From VRUE01 sp963702955 (GTDB lineage Bacteria > Actinomycetota > Thermoleophilia > Solirubrobacterales > 70-9), in the NCBI GenBank assembly GCA_963702955.1, contig OY969774.1, forward strand, positions 1,488,001 through 1,552,000: 64,000 nucleotides of DNA. The letters are read 5' to 3'. How positions within the stretch are numbered: the first letter of the stretch is position 1; the number at the start of each line of letters is the position of its first letter. Under the pieces are notes generated by a model. That model made no database searches. It was given only the letters and a program-made list of their open reading frames with translations, and was not told the DNA's origin. Shown one piece after another: positions 59,034-64,000 of this stretch. The position numbers and the translations under genes are program-made.

Positions 59034-59948
59034 TTACCTGTACTTGACCCGGAAGGCCAGACGGGCGGGATCGAGGGCCGCTCGGGGGTGCCGGAGGCGT
59101 CCCCTGTGGCGCCTGCGGGCCTTTGCCCGCGGGCGGGCGGGCGGCGAGGGCGGGCCGGCGCTCGCAGGGGCGACGGCGGCAGCCGGCGCGGGGTCCGGTT
59201 CGGGGGCGGAGCCGACCCCGGTCAGCATCATCTGGGTGCCGCCTTCCTGTTCGCCGAAGAGGCTCAGCGTCGCCGTCTTGACGCCTTCGCTGAGCGGCTG
59301 GAAGCGGACCTGCAGGGTGCAGGTCGCAGCGGGCGCCAGCGCACGGCCGGTGCAGTTCTCGTCGAGCAGGTGGAAGCTGCCGACGGCGCCGCCGGAGATG
59401 ACGGCGATGTATACGCCGCCAGGCAGGTTGCCGACGTTGGTGACGGCGATCTCGCGGGTCGTGCCGGCGGAGCCGACCGGGGAGACGCCGAAGTCGGTCG
59501 GGTTCGAGGCGGGGGCGAAGGCCGAGCGGCCGCCGCTGCCGGTGAGGTCGGCGCCAAACGTGTACGAGCCCACGTTGACGCGCGCCTGGACGGCGTATCC
59601 GACGGTGTCGTGGGGGCTGAAGTAGACCTGCGCGGAGCAGGCTTCGCCCGGCTGCAGGTTGGTCCCGCCCCAGCAGTTGCTGTAGCCGATCCAGAAGGCT
59701 TCGGCGCCCGGGCCGGAGAGTTCCAGCGAGTCGATGTGGACGGGTTCGGAGCCGGCGTTGCGCAACTGCAGGCTCGTCTGGGCGGCGTTCGAGTTGACCT
59801 GCTGCAGGCCGAAGTCGTAGCTGCCCGGTTCGAAGTCGAGCTGGGGCACGGGTTCCACCGGCGGGGCGGCGAGGGAGACGGCCGGCGCCACGGCGATCGC
59901 GGCGGTCAGGGTGAGCAGGACGAGGAGAAAGCGACGGGTATTTGGCAT
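59034..59948 (-). CDS. Secreted choice-of-anchor (ASPM/HYDIN-like) Ig-fold protein
   Basis: The 304-residue product has a signal peptide (RFLLVLLTLTAAIAVAPAVS). Two Ig-like ASH/choice-of-anchor repeats follow. Unit 1 reads YDFGLQQVNSNAAQTSLQLR, then NAGSEPVHIDSLELSG, then CWGGTNLQPGEACSAQVYFS. Unit 2 reads DFGVSPVGSAGTTREIAVTN, then LAPAATCTLQVRFQP. Each unit holds a Cys pair. The C-terminus is Ala/Pro-rich, then Arg-rich, with no sorting signal. It is probably a surface-associated protein. Function unknown. Confidence 0.78.
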   Translation of the reverse strand: MPNTRRFLLVLLTLTAAIAVAPAVSLAAPPVEPVPQLDFEPGSYDFGLQQVNSNAAQTSLQLRNAGSEPVHIDSLELSGPGAEAFWIGYSNCWGGTNLQPGEACSAQVYFSPHDTVGYAVQARVNVGSYTFGADLTGSGGRSAFAPASNPTDFGVSPVGSAGTTREIAVTNVGNLPGGVYIAVISGGAVGSFHLLDENCTGRALAPAATCTLQVRFQPLSEGVKTATLSLFGEQEGGTQMMLTGVGSAPEPDPAPAAAVAPASAGPPSPPARPRAKARRRHRGRLRHPRAALDPARLAFRVKYR

Positions 59949-59998
59949 GCCGCCTCATCGACCCTGGTGAGATCTCAGTGAGTACCGAATGAAAGCTT

Positions 59999-62900
59999 TC
60001 AACCGGCCGAGGCGGTGAGCTTGCGCGGGCCGCGGCTGAAGCCCGCGGTGAGCAGCGCCTGCTCGTGGCCGGAGCCGATCACGGGCTCGCCGTCGACCCT
60101 CTCGACCCCGAGCTTGGGCAGCCGGCCGGCGCCGACGGCCTCGGCCAGCGCCTGCGCGGCGAGCGCCAGGTCCGCCTCGTCCAGCTCGACCAGGCGGACG
60201 ATGCTGCGACCTCCGCGCTCGACGTAGACGAGCGGCTCGCCGTCGCGCAGGAGGACGTGCGCGCCCGGGGCGCGGGCCGGGCGGCGTCCGGAGGGCGGCT
60301 TCGGCCAGGGCAGGGCGGCGCCGTAGGGATTGGCGGGGTCGGTGGCGGCCAGGACCAGGAACTCGCCTTCGGTCTCGGGCAGAGAGCGCAGCCGCTCGAC
60401 CGCTCCCGGCAGGGCGAACTGGGCGCCGCCCAGCCCCTCGACGAAATAGCCGCGGCGGGCGGTGCCGAGCAGCTCGAGGTTGCCGAGCTCGGCGTAGAGC
60501 GTCGCGAAGCCGCCCGGAACTCCCTCGGCGAGGACGGTCTCGCGGGTGACGATCCCGTAGCGCTCCAGCATCAGCTCGGCCTGGGCGCGCAGCTTCGGCC
60601 CGGCGCTCGGCGCGTCGGCGAAGAGCGGCGCGGTCAGCGACCAGCGCCCCTGCACGGCGGCGCCGGCGCCCGAGCGGCGGCGGGCGAAGCGGCGGCCCCG
60701 GCGCTCATGGGCCGGGACCGAGCGCAGGCGCGGCGCCCGCAACGGCGCGAAGGCGTCGTTGGTCACCTCGCCCGACCAGGCAAGGTCCCAGAGGGCGTTG
60801 TGCAGCTCCTCGGCCGGGAAGTCGAGGTCGGCGAGCAGGTCGAGCCAGAAGGAGGGGCCGGCGGCTAGGCGCTCGCGGATCGCCGCCTGCGGCGCCCCCT
60901 CGGCCGCCTCCAGCTTCGCGTTGGCCGGCGGCGGGCCGGCGAGGCGGACGTCTTCGCGGAAGTAGAGGGCGACGCGGCCGTCGCTGCGGCCGCGCGCGCC
61001 GGCGCCGACCCAGACCACCTCGCCGCTGGTGCAGAGTTCGTCCAGCCAGGCGGGCGAGTAGGCGCCGAGGCGGCGCGGCAGCACGTCCTCCTCCCAGACC
61101 TTCGGCGTCAGCGCGACGCCCTGCAGCGGCACCAGCGCGTCGCGCAGGCGGTCGGGCCCGGCGCCGGCGCGGCGATGGGAGTCGACGTTCTGCCAGCTCG
61201 GCAGGAAGCGCGCGAAGCGGTCGCGGGCCGCCGGCTCGACTTCGCGCCGCAGGTGGGCGAGGCTGGCGCGCCGCACCCGCCGCAGCACCTCGGCGTCGCA
61301 CCACTCGCGCTCGCCGCCGCCCGGCAGCAGCTCGCCGCGGACCATCGCCCCTTCGCGCTCCAGCTCGCGCAGCGCCGGCGAGGGGTTGACGCCGTAGCGA
61401 CCGGCGAGCTGGGCGGTCGGGAAGGGGCCGTGGGTGCGGGCGTAGCGGCGGACCAGGGCGCGCATCGCGTCGGGGTGGTCCTCGAGGAAGGTCTCGGGAA
61501 GGCCGGGCGGCGGCGGCACCCCGAGCGCGTCGCGGTAGAGGCCCGCGTCCTCGCCGGCGATGAAGCGCTCCTCGCCGCCGATCCGCACCCTGGCGGCGCG
61601 GCGCTCGGCGACCAGCTTCTCCAGCATCGAGGCGGCCGAGTAGCCCGCGGCGACCCGCTCCGCGCACTCCTCGGCGCTGAGGTCGCCGAGGTTGCGGAGG
61701 ATCTGCTGCAGGGCGTCGCGATCGGCCGCCCGGCCCGACTCGGTGCGGTGCTGCAGCTGCGCCTCGACCTCGACCAGGGCCTCGGGGTCGATCAGGTCGC
61801 GCAGCTCCTCCTGGCCGAGCAGCTCGCGCAGCAGGTCGCGGTCGAGGGCGAGCGCGGCGGCACGGCGCTCGGCGTTCGGGGTATCGCCCTCGTACATGTA
61901 GGTGGCGACGTAGTCGAACAGCAGCGAGGAGGCGAAGGGCGAAGCGGTCGGCGTCTCGACCTCGACCAGGCCGAGCTTGCGCGATTGCAGGTCGGCGAGG
62001 ATCCCCCGCAGCGCCGGCAGGTCGAAGACGTCGCGCAGGCACTCGCGGTAGGTCTCGAGGATCACCGGGAAGCGGGGAAAGTCGCGGGCGACCTCGAGCA
62101 GGCTCTGCGACTTCAGCCGCTGCTGCCACAGCGGCGTGCGCTTGCCGGGATAGGCGCGCGGCAGCAGCAGCGAGCGGGCGGCGTTCTCGCGGAAGCGGGC
62201 GCCGAACAGGGCTGAGCCGGAGAGCTCGCGCACGACCAGGTCCTCGAGCTCGTCGGGCTCGACCATCACCAGGTCGGCCGGGGGCGGGTCGTCGGCGTCG
62301 GGCAGGTGGACGACGATGCCGTCGTCGGACCAGATCGCATCGGCCTCGAGGTCGCGCTCGGTGCGGATCTTCTGCGAGAGCGCCAGGCCCCAGGCGGCGT
62401 GGACGCGGCCGCCGAACGGCGAGAGGACGCAGAGCCGCCAGTCGCCGATCTCGTCGCGGAAGCGCTCGACCACGATCGTCTCGTCGGAGGGGACGACGCG
62501 GGTCGCCGCCTGCTGCTCGCGCAGGTAGGCGACGAGGTTCTCGGCGGCGCGGCGGTCGAGGTCGTACTCGCCGGCCAGCTCGGCCGGCTCGCGCGAGACC
62601 GCCTCGCGCGAGAAGGCGCCGATCGCCCGGCCCAGCTCGGCCGGGCGGCCGATCCCGTCGCCCTTCCAGAACGGCACCGCGCCGGGCAGGCCGGGGGCCG
62701 GGGTGACGATCACCCGGTCGCGAGTGATCTCCTCGATCCGCCAGGTGGTCGCCCCGAGCAGGAAGGTCTGGCCGGGCCGGGCCTCGTAGACCATCTCCTC
62801 GTCGAGCTCGCCGACCCGGCGGCCGTCGGGCAGGTGGACGCCGTAGAGGCCGCGGTCGGGGATCGTGCCGGCGTTGGTGACGACCAGCTGCCGGGCGCCT

Positions 62901-64000
62901 TTGCGGCCGTGCATCGTCCCCTTGGTCCGGTCCCAGACGATCCGCGGCCGCAGCTCGGCGAAGCGGTCGGACGGGTAGCGGCCGTCGAGCATGTCGAGCA
63001 CGTTCTCGAGCTGTTCGCGGGAGAGCTCGCCGAACGGCTCGGCGGCGGTGACGAGCCGCTCGACCGCGTCGATCTCCCACTCGTCCATCGCCGCCATCGA
63101 GACCAGCTGCTGGGCGAGCACGTCGAGTGGGTTCTGCGGCACCACCGTCTCCTCGATCGCCCCTTCGCGCATCCGCCGCACGACGACCGCGCACTCGAGC
63201 AGGTCGGCGCGAAACTTGGGGAAGATGCGGCCGCGGCTGACCTCGCCCAGCGAGTGGCCGGCGCGGCCGACCCGCTGCAGGCCGCGGCTGACCGACTTCG
63301 GCGACTCGACCTGGATCACCAGGTTGACCGCGCCCATGTCGATTCCGAGCTCGAGGCTCGACGTTGCGACCAGGCACGGGAGCCGGCCGGACTTGAGCAT
63401 CTCCTCGACCGTGGTGCGCTCCTCGTGGGACAGCGACCCGTGGTGCGCTCTGGCGATCTCCTCGTCGGCGAGCTCGTTGAGGCGCTTGGCGAGGCGCTCG
63501 GCTGCTCTCCTGGCGTTGACGAAGATGATCGTCGAGTTGTGTTCTTGGACCAGCTTCAGCAGCTCGGGGTAGATGGCGGGCCAGATCGAGCGGGTGTGGG
63601 CGGTCGGCTCGCCGTCGGCGGGAATGCCGTCCTCGGTCGGGAAGTTCGGCGCTCCGGGCTCGGTCATGTCCTCTACAGGCACGACGATCTGCAGGTCCAG
63701 CTCCTTGCTGCTGCCGGCATCGACGATCTTGCACTCCCGTTTCGGGCCCACCAGGAACTTCGCGATCCGCTCCAGCGGCCGCTGGGTGGCGGAGAGGCCG
63801 ATCCGCTGCAGGTTGTCCGCTTCGGTGTGGTGCTCGAGGCGCTCCATGGTCAGCGCCAGGTGGGAGCCGCGCTTGGACTGGGCCACCGCATGAATCTCGT
63901 CGACGATCACCGCCTCGACGCCGGTGAGGATCTCGCGGGCGTCGGAGGAGAGGATCAGGTACAGCGACTCGGGGGTGGTGATGAGGATGTCGGGCGGCGT
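59999..64000 (-). CDS. lhr: Lhr-type large DEAD/DEAH helicase (5' part outside window)
   Basis: About 1,333 residues are visible; the N-terminal part with Walker A lies beyond the right edge. The visible part starts with ILITTPESLYLIL, then Walker B VIVDEIHAVAQSKRGSHLAL (DEIH), motif III LSATQRPLERIA, motif IV region TIIFVNARRAAERLAKRLNE and motif VI VESPKSVSRGLQRVGRAGHS. A WYL-free Lhr-C/DUF4635-like C-terminal region follows (AYPGKRTPLWQQRLKSQSLL; FPVILETYRECLRDVFDLPA). Lhr helicases unwind RNA-DNA and DNA with a 3'-5' polarity and act in repair; mycobacterial lhr is damage-induced. The length fits full-size Lhr (about 1,500). Confidence 0.93.
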   Translation of the reverse strand, partial: TPPDILITTPESLYLILSSDAREILTGVEAVIVDEIHAVAQSKRGSHLALTMERLEHHTEADNLQRIGLSATQRPLERIAKFLVGPKRECKIVDAGSSKELDLQIVVPVEDMTEPGAPNFPTEDGIPADGEPTAHTRSIWPAIYPELLKLVQEHNSTIIFVNARRAAERLAKRLNELADEEIARAHHGSLSHEERTTVEEMLKSGRLPCLVATSSLELGIDMGAVNLVIQVESPKSVSRGLQRVGRAGHSLGEVSRGRIFPKFRADLLECAVVVRRMREGAIEETVVPQNPLDVLAQQLVSMAAMDEWEIDAVERLVTAAEPFGELSREQLENVLDMLDGRYPSDRFAELRPRIVWDRTKGTMHGRKGARQLVVTNAGTIPDRGLYGVHLPDGRRVGELDEEMVYEARPGQTFLLGATTWRIEEITRDRVIVTPAPGLPGAVPFWKGDGIGRPAELGRAIGAFSREAVSREPAELAGEYDLDRRAAENLVAYLREQQAATRVVPSDETIVVERFRDEIGDWRLCVLSPFGGRVHAAWGLALSQKIRTERDLEADAIWSDDGIVVHLPDADDPPPADLVMVEPDELEDLVVRELSGSALFGARFRENAARSLLLPRAYPGKRTPLWQQRLKSQSLLEVARDFPRFPVILETYRECLRDVFDLPALRGILADLQSRKLGLVEVETPTASPFASSLLFDYVATYMYEGDTPNAERRAAALALDRDLLRELLGQEELRDLIDPEALVEVEAQLQHRTESGRAADRDALQQILRNLGDLSAEECAERVAAGYSAASMLEKLVAERRAARVRIGGEERFIAGEDAGLYRDALGVPPPPGLPETFLEDHPDAMRALVRRYARTHGPFPTAQLAGRYGVNPSPALRELEREGAMVRGELLPGGGEREWCDAEVLRRVRRASLAHLRREVEPAARDRFARFLPSWQNVDSHRRAGAGPDRLRDALVPLQGVALTPKVWEEDVLPRRLGAYSPAWLDELCTSGEVVWVGAGARGRSDGRVALYFREDVRLAGPPPANAKLEAAEGAPQAAIRERLAAGPSFWLDLLADLDFPAEELHNALWDLAWSGEVTNDAFAPLRAPRLRSVPAHERRGRRFARRRSGAGAAVQGRWSLTAPLFADAPSAGPKLRAQAELMLERYGIVTRETVLAEGVPGGFATLYAELGNLELLGTARRGYFVEGLGGAQFALPGAVERLRSLPETEGEFLVLAATDPANPYGAALPWPKPPSGRRPARAPGAHVLLRDGEPLVYVERGGRSIVRLVELDEADLALAAQALAEAVGAGRLPKLGVERVDGEPVIGSGHEQALLTAGFSRGPRKLTASAG

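Noticed and set aside
60705..63734. Long open frame overlapping the Lhr helicase in another frame, about 1,000 codons
   Set aside because: The Lhr frame shows all helicase motifs; the other frame is Arg/Pro-rich shadow sequence.

Overview
The window is high-GC DNA with dense, short-spaced genes, actinobacterial codon usage and many GTG starts. The gene content suggests a member of the Thermoleophilia / Solirubrobacterales: several secreted Ig-like and RTX proteins, GH26-like paralogs, a DUF222-HNH nuclease with a LexA-type box, and TetR, SRPBCC and MFS-rich gene sets. That placement is inference from family resemblance; there is no rRNA in the window.

Layout. 0-9 kb is an accessory, partly decayed region: small secreted proteins, a GH114-like protein, an AbrB/Doc toxin-antitoxin pair, a short tyrosine recombinase, a lipoprotein, a cupin pseudogene, an SOS-box-controlled DUF222-HNH gene, a truncated PIN (VapC) remnant and an HTH-nucleotidyltransferase pair. 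8.8-12.1 kb holds the complete oxidative pentose phosphate set (pgl and gnd on the minus strand, zwf divergent). 12.1-15.4 kb is an efeUBO iron uptake cluster with TTAGG-N4-CCTAA operators. 15.4-29.5 kb contains a RecQ-like helicase, a GH26-like protein beside a GT39-like glycosyltransferase, a PQQ-type beta-propeller protein, SRPBCC proteins, two large MFS exporters, LtrA, an MBL hydrolase, a Vps62-like membrane fusion and a phosphoesterase. 29.5-36.7 kb holds an HTH-less TetR-like protein, an aldo/keto reductase, a patatin, tRNA-Arg, a P450 / enoyl-CoA hydratase / thioesterase group with a TetR-type palindrome, and pyruvate kinase. 36.7-43.7 kb holds a second P450, an AT-richer patch with an unknown protein and an Xre/MbcA-like antitoxin, two tRNA-Ser genes, a D-threonine-aldolase-like enzyme, an FAD lactone oxidase and an MFS transporter. 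44-52.5 kb has a K+ channel, cyclophilin, a large secreted protein, Mrp ATPase, a second HTH-nucleotidyltransferase pair, a seven-iron ferredoxin, an SDR and the second GH26-like paralog. 52.5-64 kb has groES-groEL under a CIRCE element, SRPBCC and ASCH proteins, an RTX protein, PIMT, a Crp/Fnr regulator, a secreted Ig-like protein and most of an Lhr-type helicase running off the right edge.

Regulation is unusually readable. At least fifteen start codons sit 6-9 nt after a -10-like hexamer (TAGGCT, TAGGGT, TATACT, TACTAT and similar), so leaderless transcripts look common. Several operators overlap these start regions: an SOS box, iron boxes, CIRCE, and autoregulatory-looking palindromes at both HTH-nucleotidyltransferase modules. 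The most interesting items are those paired modules, the 179-bp nested hairpin that exactly fills the gap between a GH26-like gene and groEL, a RecQ with NEAH in place of DEAH, a Doc-type toxin with Gln at the catalytic His position, and a TetR-like protein without its DNA-binding domain.
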